Shown in pieces: positions 37,997 through 49,536 of a DNA stretch of 64,000 bases. Location of the stretch: assembly GCF_002135315.1 (NCBI RefSeq), contig NZ_NEGA01000004.1, positions 62,001 to 126,000 on the forward strand. Direction: 5' to 3'. A program made the position numbers and the translations under genes. The notes beneath the pieces were generated by a model, which had not been told where the DNA came from, searched no databases, and saw only the letters and a program-made list of their open reading frames with translations. How positions within the stretch are numbered: position 1 is the first letter of the stretch; each line of letters opens with the position of its first letter. This stretch comes from Acinetobacter sp. ANC 3903. GTDB lineage: Bacteria > Pseudomonadota > Gammaproteobacteria > Pseudomonadales > Moraxellaceae.

Positions 37997-38027
37997 AAAA
38001 AAACAGAGGACTGGCCTCTGTTTTTTT
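37997..38027 (-). terminator. Terminator after prfB
   Basis: The stem CAGAGG/CCTCTG with A and T runs on either side lies 10 bases past the prfB stop. Confidence 0.9.
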
Positions 38028-38037
38028 GGCAATAAAC

Positions 38038-39133
38038 TTATAAACCCTGTTTTAAACTGGCTTCAATAAATTTATCCAGATCACCATCAAGGACTGCGCC
38101 GGTGTTCGAGCTTTCTACACTAGTACGCAAGTCTTTAATTCGTGAGTCATCCAGTACGTATGAACGAATCTGGCTGCCCCAACCGATATCAGATTTGGTA
38201 TCTTCCAGTGCCTGCGCAGCATCAGTACGTTTTTTCATCTCTAATTCATAGAGTTTTGCACGTAACTGTTTCCAGGCATGATCACGGTTAGCATGTTGTG
38301 AACGCTGGTTCTGACATGCCACTACAATACCTGTTGGTGCATGGGTTAAACGCACCGCAGAATCGGTTTTGTTAATATGCTGACCACCGGCACCCGATGC
38401 ACGATAAGTATCGGTACGGACATCTGCAGGATTGATATCAATTTCAATGTTGTCATCAATTTCAGGTGAAACAAACACAGCCGAGAATGAAGTATGACGA
38501 CGGTTACCCGAGTCAAATGGCGATTTACGCACTAAACGGTGGACACCGGATTCGGTACGTAACCAGCCATAGGCATACTCACCTTCAACGCGGATTGTTG
38601 CCGATTTAATCCCCGCAACATCACCGTCAGACTCTTCCATCAATTCTGCTTTAAAGCCGTGACGTTCAATCCAGCGCATATACATACGAAGTAGCATTGA
38701 AGCCCAGTCTTGTGCTTCTGTACCACCAGAACCGGCCTGAATTTCCACATAACATGGGTTCGGATCCATCGGATTACTGAACATACGACGGAATTCAAGT
38801 TTTGCCAGTTCAGCTTCAGACACATCTAATTCTGCTTGTACATCTTCAAGCAAGCTTTCGTCATCTGCTTCAACCGCTAAATCAAGCAACGCTTGCGCAT
38901 CTTCAAGCTGTGTTGATAAACCTTCAAGCACATTTAATACGTTTTCAAGCTCGCCTTTTTCTTTGGCCATCGCTTGCGCACGACTTTGATCATTCCAGAT
39001 TGCTGGATCTTCTAACTCGCGGAGAACCTCTTCTAAACGCTCTTTTTTCAGATCGTAGTCAAAGATACCCCCGTAGTGTTTGACCACGGTCGTTTAAGTC
39101 TTTTAATTGGTTTAGATAAGGATTAATTTCCAC
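38038..39133 (-). CDS. prfB: Peptide chain release factor 2 (programmed +1 frameshift)
   Basis: RF2 of 364 residues that ends translation at UGA and UAA. It is encoded in two frames: 24 codons from the GTG at 39133 ([20 protein letters not shown], then RGYL) reach an in-frame TGA at 39059-39061, and a +1 shift there continues [13 protein letters not shown] to the stop at 38038. The later part has the codon-reading SPF motif ([10 protein letters not shown]) and the catalytic GGQ loop ([18 protein letters not shown]). Full length matches E. coli RF2. The shift site has the classical signals, described separately. Confidence 0.96.
39058..39073 (-). promoter_or_regulatory. Programmed +1 frameshift site in prfB
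   Basis: On the minus strand the sequence CGGGGGTATCTTTGAC gives a Shine-Dalgarno-like G run, a slippery CTT and the stop TGA followed by C. This is the site by which scarce RF2 raises its own synthesis. Confidence 0.95.
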
Positions 39134-39237
39134 GTGAATTACTCTCAATCAGAATATTAGGCTTAAATAGCCGTCGATTATAACACAGAGCGTCGATGCA
39201 ATTTTAGAGGGCTTATGCGTACTAACAGTTAAACAAA

Positions 39238-39878
39238 ATGTCTTTTTTATTAAAAATATGCATGTTTTTTAAGCATTATTACAATTTTTTAACAACAATA
39301 ACCTTTGGGGTTTTTACGCACCGCACACTATTAGCGCTCGGTCTTGCTGCAATTGCTTGTTCAAATTTTGCTTATAATGCTCAATTAAATGGTGGGTTCA
39401 CTTACACTGATCATGATGATAATTTTACCGATATAGACAATCAATTTGAGCTAAAAGGCATTTTTTACTTCAATCCTGTTTCTACTAAAATGCACCTCTT
39501 TCGGTTATATGCTTTGATCTGATGTGCTATTCGCTGCAGGTATTGACGGCTATCAAGGCGATACTGACTGGGACGACAATCGCTTCGCCGTACGTGCCAA
39601 ATATGTAGTACCCCATGAGCCAGAGTCAATTTTTGAATCTGGAGGCTGACAGTGCATTTGACGATACAGATAGTTTGACACTTGGCGCAGACTACTATTT
39701 CGACCAAGCTTTCAGCTTGGGTACGGCTAATAATATTCAAGATGATGGCGAAGATGACGTGGATTTCTTCTCCATTCGTTCTAAATATTTCATTAATTCT
39801 AACTTTGCAGTGGGTGGCGAAGTGGGTTTTGGTGATGATGTTCAAGCATTCAATATCAATGCAACTTATCGTTTTTAA
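39238..39878 (+). pseudogene. Decayed Omp33-36-like porin gene
   Basis: Three fragments of one porin remain. The first has a signal-like LLALGLAAIACSNFAYNAQ, then ELKGIFYFNPVSTK (to about 39490). The second, in another frame, has LFAAGIDGYQGD and FAVRAKYVVPHEP (39523-39630). The third, shifted again, runs LEADSAFDDTDSLTLGADYY to the terminal INATYRF at 39878. Compared with the intact gene at 40202, about 100-130 residues are missing after FNPV, where the PLAEAAFL motif should be, and a frameshift lies near 39630. The start region is also worn. No functional barrel can be made. Confidence 0.85.
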
Positions 39879-40201
39879 TTGAAAAACAAGCACTAAAATA
39901 AATGCTTTAAAGCACTTTCCATCGCGAGTGTTTTTTATTATTTACGGATTATTATGTTACAAAATACTTAAAATCTTATTAAAAATTCACATAAATCCAT
40001 TAACTCTCCACAATTTTAATAAAACAAAACATTTTAATAATTATATATTTTTCAAATATTTAATACTATTAAATTACATAAGATTACGTTAGAAACATTT
40101 GAGTAACCTTGCAAGGATTGACCTGCCTTCATTTTACTCTAGACTAAAAGTTGTAACAAAAAATGTATTAATTTTAACCACAAATTTGAGGGGTAGTATC
40201 C

Positions 40202-40990
40202 ATGAAAAAATTAGCCATTGCTTCAGCACTTCTTTCTGCTCTAGCAATTACAGGTACAGCAAATGCATACCAAGCCGAAGTAGGTGCAGCAGCCGCTTAC
40301 GTAGATCCAGATAATGGTAGCTCAGGTAGTGCTTTTGGTGTAGATGGTACTTATTACTTCAACCCCGTTCAAACTCGTAATGCGCCACTTGCAGAAGCGG
40401 CTTTCCTTGACCGTGCAAGCAATGTAAATGCCCAAGCAACATTTGCTGACCGTGGTGACCTAGATAACAATACCTATGGTGTTGGTGCTGAAGTTTTCGT
40501 ACCAAATTCTGACTTTTATTTAAGCGGTAACATCAGTAAAAATGAAGCAGAACGTTTCAACATACTGGGTCAAAAATATGATTTTGATACCACTTATTAT
40601 TCAGCTGAAGTCGGTTACCTTCCCGCTCCTGGCCTATTGATTGCCGCTGGTGTGAAAGGTTATGACAACGACAATGATGATGGTGTAGATCCTACAGTTC
40701 GTGCCAAATACGTGACTACACTCAGTAATGGTAAAGACATCAACCTAGAAGCGGGTGCTGCATTTGGTGATCTAGACGAATACAACCTTGCTGCAGATTA
40801 CTTCATTGATAAATCACTCAGTGTTGGTGCTGACTACCACAACAATGACTTAACTGATCAAAATGAATTTGGCATTAATGCCCGTAAATTCTTTACTGAG
40901 CAAGTAAGTCTTGAAGGTCGCGTTGGTTTCGGTGAAGTGGGTAATAACGACTACAATTCATTCGGTGTAGCTGCTAAATACCGCTTCTAA
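40202..40990 (+). CDS. Putative outer membrane porin (Omp33-36-like family)
   Basis: A 262-residue secreted beta-barrel protein. The signal peptide MKKLAIASALLSALAITGTA ends before NAYQAEVGAAA; the C-terminus is AAKYRF, with the terminal Phe used for barrel insertion. The family motif NAPLAEAAFLDRASNV is present near residue 62, shared with the porins at 12822 and 41161. It is acidic in its loops (DNDNDDGVD). A GAGGGG site precedes the ATG and a terminator follows. The substrate is unknown; a small-solute pore is inferred from the family. Confidence 0.82.
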   Translation: MKKLAIASALLSALAITGTANAYQAEVGAAAAYVDPDNGSSGSAFGVDGTYYFNPVQTRNAPLAEAAFLDRASNVNAQATFADRGDLDNNTYGVGAEVFVPNSDFYLSGNISKNEAERFNILGQKYDFDTTYYSAEVGYLPAPGLLIAAGVKGYDNDNDDGVDPTVRAKYVTTLSNGKDINLEAGAAFGDLDEYNLAADYFIDKSLSVGADYHNNDLTDQNEFGINARKFFTEQVSLEGRVGFGEVGNNDYNSFGVAAKYRF

Positions 40991-41012
40991 GCATTTCTTC
41001 ACCAGTTTTCAT

Positions 41013-41046
41013 AAATGGCCCATCTTCGGATGGGCTATTTTTTTGC
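41013..41046 (+). terminator. Terminator after the 40202 porin gene
   Basis: The stem GCCCATC/GATGGGC with a stable TTCG loop is followed by a T run. Confidence 0.93.
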
Positions 41047-41160
41047 CCTCAAATTAAGCATTTAGGTAGAAAATGCAGATTGACTGTGCGATTATTTAAT
41101 ATACAATTCGTTACAATTGTAATATAAAAATCATATTTTATAACAAAGAGAGAAATCTAA

Positions 41161-41994
41161 ATGCTTAAAAAACTTGCTCTTGCTACAGCACTTTTGGCTA
41201 GCCTAGGAACTGCACATGCTTATCAAGCTGAAATCAATGCTGCATATGAAAATACCGACATTGATGACAGTAACGACATTGATACTTATGCAATTGGCGG
41301 GAAATATTATTTAAATGGTGTTCAAGTTAGAAATACTCCTCTCGCTGAAGCAGCTTTTTTAAGCAAAGCAAGCAATATCGGTCTTGGCTATGCCAATGCC
41401 AGTACTGATGATGATTTGGCAGACTTAGAAATCGATACTGTTGGGGTAAACGGTGAATTTTTTATTCCTAACTCACAGTTTTATGTTTCTGGAAGCTTAA
41501 ATCGTGCTGAAGTGACTGTTGAAACAGCTTTTGGCAAAGCTTCAGATGATAACGTAGGCTATGCATTAGAAGCTGGCTATCTTCCTGTAGATGGATTACT
41601 TATTGCTGCGGGTATTTCTAAAGAAAACATTGATCCGGTATATGTTTCAAAAAATGGCTTCATAGACACTTTTACCAATATAGCCTCTGTAGCAGATGAG
41701 ACTGCTGTGACTTTACGCGCAAAATACGTCACTCAAATTGGCAATCATTTTACCAATTTTGAGGGAGCAACATATTTTGGAGATGAAACTGCATATCGTC
41801 TAGGTGCAGACCTTTACCTCGATCCTACACTTAGTGTTGGTATTTCCTTGGCTGATTCAACTATTGAAGATTCAGATACCATTTTCAGTATTCGTGGTCA
41901 GAAATTCTTTACTCCAGCCATTGCTGCTGGTGTGAACTACACGACTACTGATGGTGCGGACTCTTTTGGAATCAACGGTACTTTTCGCTTCTAA
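41161..41994 (+). CDS. Putative outer membrane porin (Omp33-36-like family)
   Basis: A 277-residue secreted barrel protein. The signal peptide MLKKLALATALLASLGTAHA precedes YQAEINAAYEN; the C-terminus is NGTFRF. The motif NTPLAEAAFLSKASNI matches the other family members. It is closest in layout to the 40202 product (VPNSDFYLSG there, IPNSQFYVSG here; then GLLIAAG in both). It has a separate promoter region and terminator, so the tandem genes can be controlled apart. Substrate unknown. Confidence 0.82.
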   Translation: MLKKLALATALLASLGTAHAYQAEINAAYENTDIDDSNDIDTYAIGGKYYLNGVQVRNTPLAEAAFLSKASNIGLGYANASTDDDLADLEIDTVGVNGEFFIPNSQFYVSGSLNRAEVTVETAFGKASDDNVGYALEAGYLPVDGLLIAAGISKENIDPVYVSKNGFIDTFTNIASVADETAVTLRAKYVTQIGNHFTNFEGATYFGDETAYRLGADLYLDPTLSVGISLADSTIEDSDTIFSIRGQKFFTPAIAAGVNYTTTDGADSFGINGTFRF

Positions 41995-42011
41995 GCTTTA
42001 AGATTAAAAAC

Positions 42012-42041
42012 AAAAACCGCTCAAGTGAGCGGTTTTTTATT
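42012..42041. terminator. Bidirectional terminator between porin and recJ
   Basis: The stem AACCGCTCA/TGAGCGGTT is flanked by A5 and T6 and overlaps the last codons of recJ. Confidence 0.9.
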
Positions 42042-43740
42042 GTTCCAAATGGATCACGCGTAGTTGTAAGCTGACGTTGCCATTGAATTCATTTTTATCA
42101 ATTTCATAGACCAGTCGTACACTGCCCTGCATGGCATCAAATTCAAATTTGTCTCGCGCATTAAATGCGATTGCTTCTACAATTTGACCATTTTGCAAAG
42201 CCAGACGCAACTTTAAATGCATTTCTTTCAGCCAACGATAATCCAGAATTTTAAACACCCCTTCAAAAATCGGTGATGGGAATTTTTGTCCCCAAGGGCT
42301 TAAGTTTTGCAAAAAATCGACTGTTTCAATGTGAAAATATTCTGTTGGCAATTCACCATCGGTCCATAAAGTGGCATGAAAAAGCGACTCATCCATATTG
42401 GAGATCAACGCTTCAAACACCTGCTTAAATTCATCAAAATGCTGTTTTTCAAGGGTCAAACCCGCCGCAGCGGCATGTCCGCCAAAATGACTGACCAAAT
42501 GCGGATGCTGTTCGGCAATCATTTCAATAGCATCGCGTATATGCACACCTTCTATGGAGCGGGCCGAGCCTTTAATATGAATGCCATCTTCATCTGCCGC
42601 AAAAACGATACTGGGACGGTGAAACTGTTCTTTCAGGCGACCAGCCACAATACCAATTACACCCTGATGCCAATGCGGTTCAAATAAAATTAACGCAGCA
42701 GGCAAATGCTCTTGATCCAACTCAAGCTGGGTAAGTTCAGACAGCGCCTCCTGCTTCATCTGAGTCTCGACCTGGCGACGCTCAGTGTTCAATTGATTTA
42801 ATTGCTGAGCTAAGGGATAGGCTGTTTGCAAATCGGCAGCCAGCAGACACTCAATACCGATATCCATGGTTTCCATGCGTCCAGCCGCATTAATACGCGG
42901 GCCAAGCACAAAACCCAAATCTTGAGCTTTTAAGGATGCTGGATCACGTCCGGCAATATCCAGTAATGCACTAATCCCTGCACGACACTGATTTTGCTGA
43001 ATACGCTTTACCCCAGCATCGACCAAAATGCGATTGTTATAATCCAGGCTTGCGACATCGGCATAAGTCCCAAGTGCAACCAGATCTAGATACTGGGCGA
43101 CCTTTGCAGTGGACTTGCCTAATTGACTGCGATAACTGGATAAATTGGCAAGCAGGTAAAATGCCACCCCTACCCCAGCCAGAGCTTTGCTGGGAAATTC
43201 ACAGCCTAACTGGTTCGGATTGACCACGGCTTCTGCTTTAGGGGTTTCTTTGGTGGTTAAGTGATGATCGGTAATAATCACCTGCATGCCATGTGCTTGT
43301 GCCTGTTCAACTCCGGCATGGCTGGAAATGCCATTATCTACCGTAACCAGTAAATCTGGCTGGAAAGTGGTAAAAGCCAAATCGGCAATAGCCGGTGTTA
43401 AACCATAGCCATATTTAAAACGATCCGGCACTAGATACACGACATTCGCACCCATATCCCGCAAGGCTAAAATCATCAATGCCGTGCTGGTAGCACCATC
43501 AGCATCATAATCGCCTACAATCACGATTTTCTTTTGCTGATCAATGGCTAAGTCAATCAGCTGAATCGCTTGCTCTAAACCTTTCATGGTCGGTGCTAAA
43601 AGATGCTTCAGTTTCAGTTCAAGTTCTTGTTCCGATTGCACACCACGGCGCGCTAAAATTTGCGCAATAAACGGCGACACGCCCTGAAAATTTTCAGGGC
43701 GTGTAATAAACGGTCTTTGCTGAATCAGTGTTTTTGGCAT
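42037..43740 (-). CDS. recJ: Single-stranded-DNA-specific exonuclease RecJ
   Basis: A 567-residue 5'-3' exonuclease for single-stranded DNA, used in recombination and mismatch repair. DHH-family motifs are present: IVIVGDYDADGATSTALM near residue 70, LVTVDNGISSHAG near 130, VIITDHHLTT, and the DHHA1 motif HFGGHAAAAGLTLE near 420. I chose the Met at 43740 (MPKTLIQQRPF), whose ATG shares one base with the pdxH stop (TAATG), a sign of coupling. A longer frame from 43767 would overlap pdxH by 28 bases. Confidence 0.95.
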   Translation of the reverse strand: MPKTLIQQRPFITRPENFQGVSPFIAQILARRGVQSEQELELKLKHLLAPTMKGLEQAIQLIDLAIDQQKKIVIVGDYDADGATSTALMILALRDMGANVVYLVPDRFKYGYGLTPAIADLAFTTFQPDLLVTVDNGISSHAGVEQAQAHGMQVIITDHHLTTKETPKAEAVVNPNQLGCEFPSKALAGVGVAFYLLANLSSYRSQLGKSTAKVAQYLDLVALGTYADVASLDYNNRILVDAGVKRIQQNQCRAGISALLDIAGRDPASLKAQDLGFVLGPRINAAGRMETMDIGIECLLAADLQTAYPLAQQLNQLNTERRQVETQMKQEALSELTQLELDQEHLPAALILFEPHWHQGVIGIVAGRLKEQFHRPSIVFAADEDGIHIKGSARSIEGVHIRDAIEMIAEQHPHLVSHFGGHAAAAGLTLEKQHFDEFKQVFEALISNMDESLFHATLWTDGELPTEYFHIETVDFLQNLSPWGQKFPSPIFEGVFKILDYRWLKEMHLKLRLALQNGQIVEAIAFNARDKFEFDAMQGSVRLVYEIDKNEFNGNVSLQLRVIHLEQ

Positions 43741-44396
43741 TAAGGCATGAGTCGTTGTAATGTCCACTTAGCATCGATTCTTTCATAACACAAGCGGTCA
43801 TGTAAACGGTTTGGACGACCTTGCCAGAACTCATAATAATCTGGCGTCAAGCGATAGCCGCCCCAGAATACCGGTTTAGCCAGAACAGCTTTGTCATTGA
43901 CCTGATTTTGCAAAATTTGAAAACGTGACTGTAATTCTTCCCGGCTGGCAATCACTCCGCTTTGTGGCGTACTGATATGCGCTGCAATCTGGCTATCGCG
44001 TGGGCGTTTATGGTAGTAATCGGTCGATTCTTCTAAAGAGATTTTCTCAACTCGACCACCCACACGGATTTGGCGTTCTTGCTCAGGCCAATAGAACAGC
44101 AATTCGGCATAAGGATTTTCTGCCAAATCCTGGCCTTTTTGGCTGTCGTAATTGGTATAAAAATCATAACCCGCTTCAGTCGCACCACGTAATAATAGGG
44201 TACGCACATGCGGACGGCCTTGTGCATTCGCAGTTGCCAATGACATGGCATAGGGTTCATGCAGTTTCGCTTCTAAAGCATGGTTAAACCAATTCAAGAA
44301 TTGCTCATGCGGGTTTTCAGCCGCATGAGTTTCGTGTAATTCCCCTTTTTGGTAACTTAAGCGCAGTTCGCTTAAGTCTTTAATCAGATCATTCAT
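43740..44396 (-). CDS. pdxH: Pyridoxamine 5'-phosphate oxidase
   Basis: A 218-residue FMN enzyme that oxidises pyridoxine or pyridoxamine phosphate to pyridoxal phosphate, the active vitamin B6. Landmarks are MSLATANAQGRPHVRTLLLR near residue 55, FYTNYDSQKGQDLAENPYAE, and a C-terminal FWQGRPNRLHDRLCYER stretch that lines the substrate site. Length matches E. coli PdxH (218). It lies between glmM (nine bases upstream) and recJ (one-base overlap), so the three genes form an operon. Confidence 0.97.
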   Translation of the reverse strand: MNDLIKDLSELRLSYQKGELHETHAAENPHEQFLNWFNHALEAKLHEPYAMSLATANAQGRPHVRTLLLRGATEAGYDFYTNYDSQKGQDLAENPYAELLFYWPEQERQIRVGGRVEKISLEESTDYYHKRPRDSQIAAHISTPQSGVIASREELQSRFQILQNQVNDKAVLAKPVFWGGYRLTPDYYEFWQGRPNRLHDRLCYERIDAKWTLQRLMP

Positions 44397-44405
44397 ATTA
44401 TTCCC

Positions 44406-45737
44406 TTATGCTGCGTTAGAGCGTACACAATCTGCAAGCTGATTGGCCAAATCGGTTACTTCCTGAAGATTGTCACCTTCTACCATCACCCGAATAACCG
44501 GCTCTGTTCCTGATTTACGGATCAGTAAACGACCACGGCCCTTCAATTGTTCTGCTGCCTGATCAAATTCAGCCACCAATGCCGGCACAGAGTACGGGTC
44601 AAACATTTCCGCCAGACGCACATTCACCAATACATTCGGTAATAGGGTAAAACCTTCAACCAATTCATGCAGGGCTTTTTGTTGCTCGACCATCACGGTT
44701 AATACCTGTAATGCGGCAATAATGGCATCACCTGTCGTACTCTTGTCTAAAGTCAGAATATGACCTGATGGTTCACCACCAATCACCCAGCCATTTTCGT
44801 CCAAAGCTTGCAAGACATAACGGTCACCTACTTTGGCACGCACAAATGGAACCTGGGCTTTTTCCAAAGCCAGTTCAAGCGCCATATTGCTCATGACCGT
44901 ACCCACAATACCTGCAGGTTTGTGCTTGCCCTGAGTAGCCAAAATGTACAGGATATGGTCGCCAGTGATCTGCTCACCGTTTTTATCCACCATAATCACG
45001 CGGTCTGCATCACCATCAAAGGCAATACCCAAATCTGCCTGATGTTCAAGCACGGCCTTTTGCAGGTTTTCCGGATGGGTTGAACCGCAGTCCTGATTGA
45101 TGTTTAAGCCATCTGGTTCGTTATACAGTGCCACAACTTTGGCACCCAGTTCTTTAAATACCGATGGTCCCACGTTATAGGCAGCACCATTGGCACAGTC
45201 CACCACAATTTTTAAATTACTGAGGTCAAAATGGTATGGAAAGGTAGATTTACAGAATTCAATGTAACGGCCATTGGCATCTTTAACACGCACACTTTTA
45301 CCCAGGTTTGCGGTATCTTCAATCTTTAACTCGTTTTCCAGTTCCTGGTTAATCGCATCTTGAATCTCATCGGGCAGTTTCCTGCCTTCACTGGAGAAAA
45401 ACTTGATTCCATTATCAAAATAAGGATTATGCGAAGCTGAAATCACGATTCCCAAGCTGGCATGTAAAGCACGGGTTAAATGTGCAATTGCAGGAGTGGG
45501 TAACGGGCCAAGCAAATGCACATACACGCCCGCCGCATTTAAACCTGCCTGTAATGCAGATTCTAGAATATAGCCCGATAAACGGGTATCTTTGCCTAGA
45601 ACGACGATGGGTTTATTTTTATTGCTATATTGTTTTAATACTTTGCCCGCAGCAAACCCAAGCTTGAGTGCAAATTCAGGTGTAATTGGAAGTTCCCCGA
45701 ACTTTCCGCGGATGCCATCTGTACCAAAATAACTCAT
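44406..45737 (-). CDS. glmM: Phosphoglucosamine mutase
   Basis: A 443-residue enzyme that turns glucosamine-6-phosphate into glucosamine-1-phosphate, the precursor of UDP-GlcNAc for peptidoglycan and lipid A. The N-terminus is [20 protein letters not shown]. The phosphoserine is Ser102 in [15 protein letters not shown]. The metal loop is [13 protein letters not shown] and the sugar loop GGEPSGHIL. The phosphate-binding region [15 protein letters not shown] closes the protein. It is the first gene of glmM-pdxH-recJ. Confidence 0.97.
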   Translation of the reverse strand: MSYFGTDGIRGKFGELPITPEFALKLGFAAGKVLKQYSNKNKPIVVLGKDTRLSGYILESALQAGLNAAGVYVHLLGPLPTPAIAHLTRALHASLGIVISASHNPYFDNGIKFFSSEGRKLPDEIQDAINQELENELKIEDTANLGKSVRVKDANGRYIEFCKSTFPYHFDLSNLKIVVDCANGAAYNVGPSVFKELGAKVVALYNEPDGLNINQDCGSTHPENLQKAVLEHQADLGIAFDGDADRVIMVDKNGEQITGDHILYILATQGKHKPAGIVGTVMSNMALELALEKAQVPFVRAKVGDRYVLQALDENGWVIGGEPSGHILTLDKSTTGDAIIAALQVLTVMVEQQKALHELVEGFTLLPNVLVNVRLAEMFDPYSVPALVAEFDQAAEQLKGRGRLLIRKSGTEPVIRVMVEGDNLQEVTDLANQLADCVRSNAA

Positions 45738-45812
45738 TCTTTACTCACTTCTTATACATGTAGATGGGATTTATCATCCAATTTTAGTCTTAATTACTTT
45801 ACACCAAAATCA

Positions 45813-45842
45813 AAAAAGCCGTCATATAAATGACGGCTTTTC
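45813..45842 (-). terminator. Terminator after guaB
   Basis: The stem AAAGCCGTCAT/ATGACGGCTTT lies 20 bases past the guaB stop codon. Confidence 0.9.
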
Positions 45843-45862
45843 CTGAATTTGATTACTAAAAA

Positions 45863-47356
<1,494 letters not shown>

Positions 47357-47502
47357 CTATTATAAACAAAAAAAACAGTTTTATTCATGCTAATTTCAAA
47401 CAGCAATGCAAAATAAATTTACATTACTGAATATCGGCCAACTTTTTTATTAAAAAACAGTCATTTTAATGCATGAGCATGTAAATTTGAGCGGGTACTC
47501 AA

Positions 47503-47868
47503 TTAGCAGACCTGATCAAAATCCTCATCATTGGTCGACTCTAAAGATTCAAGCGGCACAAAAGGGATCATGCTATGCGCCCGTCTGGCCTTGTTGCATT
47601 GCTCATCGGCAATTTGCACTTCTTTGCATGAAGAGCTGCGTGCCTCATACATGCCACAACTGACCTGCTTGCCTATTTCACCGGTCAGGGCAATACAGCG
47701 CGGTGACTTTTGATTGGTTCCCGCCATACACGAATAAACTGCTGTTACAGGTTCCGTATAGTGTTCGGGCATGGCAAGCCCTTCTGCCCAATAAAATGAA
47801 ACTCGAAAATAGGCGCAGCACGCGCCACAGCTTAAACAGGCATCCTGAGTGGGTACTTGAGACAACAT
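47503..47868 (-). CDS. YkgJ-type cysteine cluster protein
   Basis: A 121-residue protein with a CLSCGACC motif at residues 11-18 and further Cys at SCMAG, RCIAL, SCGMYEARSSSC and EQC. This spacing defines the YkgJ/CxxCxxCC family, predicted to bind zinc or an iron-sulfur cluster. No activity is established. It is on the same strand as the MBL-fold gene upstream, with about 100 bases between. Confidence 0.88.
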   Translation of the reverse strand: MLSQVPTQDACLSCGACCAYFRVSFYWAEGLAMPEHYTEPVTAVYSCMAGTNQKSPRCIALTGEIGKQVSCGMYEARSSSCKEVQIADEQCNKARRAHSMIPFVPLESLESTNDEDFDQVC

Positions 47869-47965
47869 TCTTATAAGTTCTCGTCATCTAACATATTTTT
47901 TAGTGCAAAAAATCTTAAAAAATGTTGCGCTTTAACTCAAGCTTTTTTCATCTATTTAAGATTTA

Positions 47966-48769
47966 TTATTCGGGATAAGTAAATACGGTTTCATCCATTA
48001 AATCGACACCGCATTCCAGAGTTTCAATCCAGTCCAGAAATTGATTCACCTGCTCTGTGCCAATGAATGGCGTACCATGCTGCGGCACAATCATTTCCAC
48101 GTCCATGGTACGAACCATTTGTACCCAAAGACGGATCACTTTATTGCAACACATATAACGTTGATGGAAACCTTTCATCTTCGGAATATGTGCAGCAAAA
48201 TTTTCCAGCGGTTTAGAGGCATCATCTACCATGGATGCGCCCATATCACCAGAAAACAGAATTTTGGCAATCGGATCATAAAACTGGAAATTACCGACCG
48301 AGTGCAGGAAATGTGCCGGAACGGCAACAATGCTCGATTCACCCAACGGAATCACCTGACCATGGTCAGGCAGCTCAACCAGACGATCCAGCCAGTTCCC
48401 TTTCATCCGGTCGCTCATGAAAGCCGAGTTCAAATGCGGCAAGAAACGCGCCCATAATTTGGATGCCACCACTTTGGCCTCGGTATAGACCAGCCAGCGT
48501 GGCATAGAAGTAATAATGTCAGGGTCCTGATGGGATGCCATGACATAATCAAGATTGGTTAGACGGGTATATTTGTTCAGCTCCATGGTCAATGGAACGT
48601 AGGTCAAGTCGCCCCCTGGATCAAGCACTGCAGCACGTTCATGATCTAGGATTAGAAACTGGTTTGCCTGTACACCTTCACCTTTCACTAAACTGGTAAA
48701 ACTAATACATTTATGCGTACCATTATCAAATAGTACTTGTGATGTGGTGCGATCAAACGCCATACCCAT
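47966..48769 (-). CDS. MBL-fold protein of the ODP (diiron oxygen-binding) type
   Basis: A 267-residue metallo-beta-lactamase-fold protein. The metal ligands follow the ODP/flavodiiron pattern: SHQDPDIITSMP (where most hydrolases have HxHxDH), VPAHFLHSVGNFQFYDP, LFSGDMGASMV and the C-terminal VPQHGTPFIG. Such proteins hold two irons and bind oxygen or nitric oxide, or serve as sensors; there is no flavodoxin domain here. Role inferred from fold only. Confidence 0.82.
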   Translation of the reverse strand: MGMAFDRTTSQVLFDNGTHKCISFTSLVKGEGVQANQFLILDHERAAVLDPGGDLTYVPLTMELNKYTRLTNLDYVMASHQDPDIITSMPRWLVYTEAKVVASKLWARFLPHLNSAFMSDRMKGNWLDRLVELPDHGQVIPLGESSIVAVPAHFLHSVGNFQFYDPIAKILFSGDMGASMVDDASKPLENFAAHIPKMKGFHQRYMCCNKVIRLWVQMVRTMDVEMIVPQHGTPFIGTEQVNQFLDWIETLECGVDLMDETVFTYPE

Positions 48770-48944
48770 TCCCCAAAATATCGTTTTTAGACTAAATTTT
48801 TAATTCCTCTCAACATATAGGGATTCATGGAAATTTACAACAAAATAACATCTGAATATTGGTAGATTCATCAGTAAATTGTGCGGTATTTCACAATAAA
48901 AAATCCCGACAAAAATGCCAGGATTTTTTTAACGCTATTCAAAT

Positions 48945-49523
48945 TTAAAAGAAATAATGTTGCACCAGTGCCACCACACCAATCACCAAAAACACAACTG
49001 CACCAATTTTATGAATCAGTGAAATCGGTAGTTTTTCTGCCAGTTTGTTACCAATAAAGACTGCAGGTGCATTGACCAGCATAATCCCGAGAGTGGTACC
49101 CAATGTCACCCAGCCTATACTGTCAAAGCGCGCGGCAAGTGCCACGGTAGCAATCTGGGTTTTATCGCCAATTTCGGCCAGAAAGAACAACACAAAAGTG
49201 GCACCAAAGACGCCATATTTTTGCCATTTATTAATGCTTTCAGTTTCATCATCCAGTTCATCAGGAATCAGCATCCACGCAGCCATCCCAATAAATCCTA
49301 GGGAAACAATCCATAACAATACGGTAGGGCTCAGCACAGTGGTAATCCATTGACCCAGGACAGCGGAAACACCATGGTTAACCACAGTCGCCAGGAAAAT
49401 TGCGATCAGAATTGGAACAGGCTTTCGGAAACGCGCAGCCAGCAGCAAAGCCAGCAATTGAGTTTTGTCACCCATTTCGGACAAGGCAACAACAGCTAAA
49501 GAAATCAGGAAGGCTGAAAGCAT
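48945..49523 (-). CDS. TMEM165/GDT1 family cation exporter (MneA-like)
   Basis: A 192-residue inner-membrane protein with six helices in two similar halves. Each half has the family signature: LSEMGDKTQLLALLLAARF near residue 15 and LAEIGDKTQIATVALAARF near residue 115. Bacterial members such as MneA of Vibrio export manganese; other members move calcium. An unusual inverted repeat lies in the leader just before the ATG. A weak terminator-like hairpin follows near 48903-48928. Confidence 0.9.
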   Translation of the reverse strand: MLSAFLISLAVVALSEMGDKTQLLALLLAARFRKPVPILIAIFLATVVNHGVSAVLGQWITTVLSPTVLLWIVSLGFIGMAAWMLIPDELDDETESINKWQKYGVFGATFVLFFLAEIGDKTQIATVALAARFDSIGWVTLGTTLGIMLVNAPAVFIGNKLAEKLPISLIHKIGAVVFLVIGVVALVQHYFF

Positions 49524-49536
49524 GATGTATTTCTCT

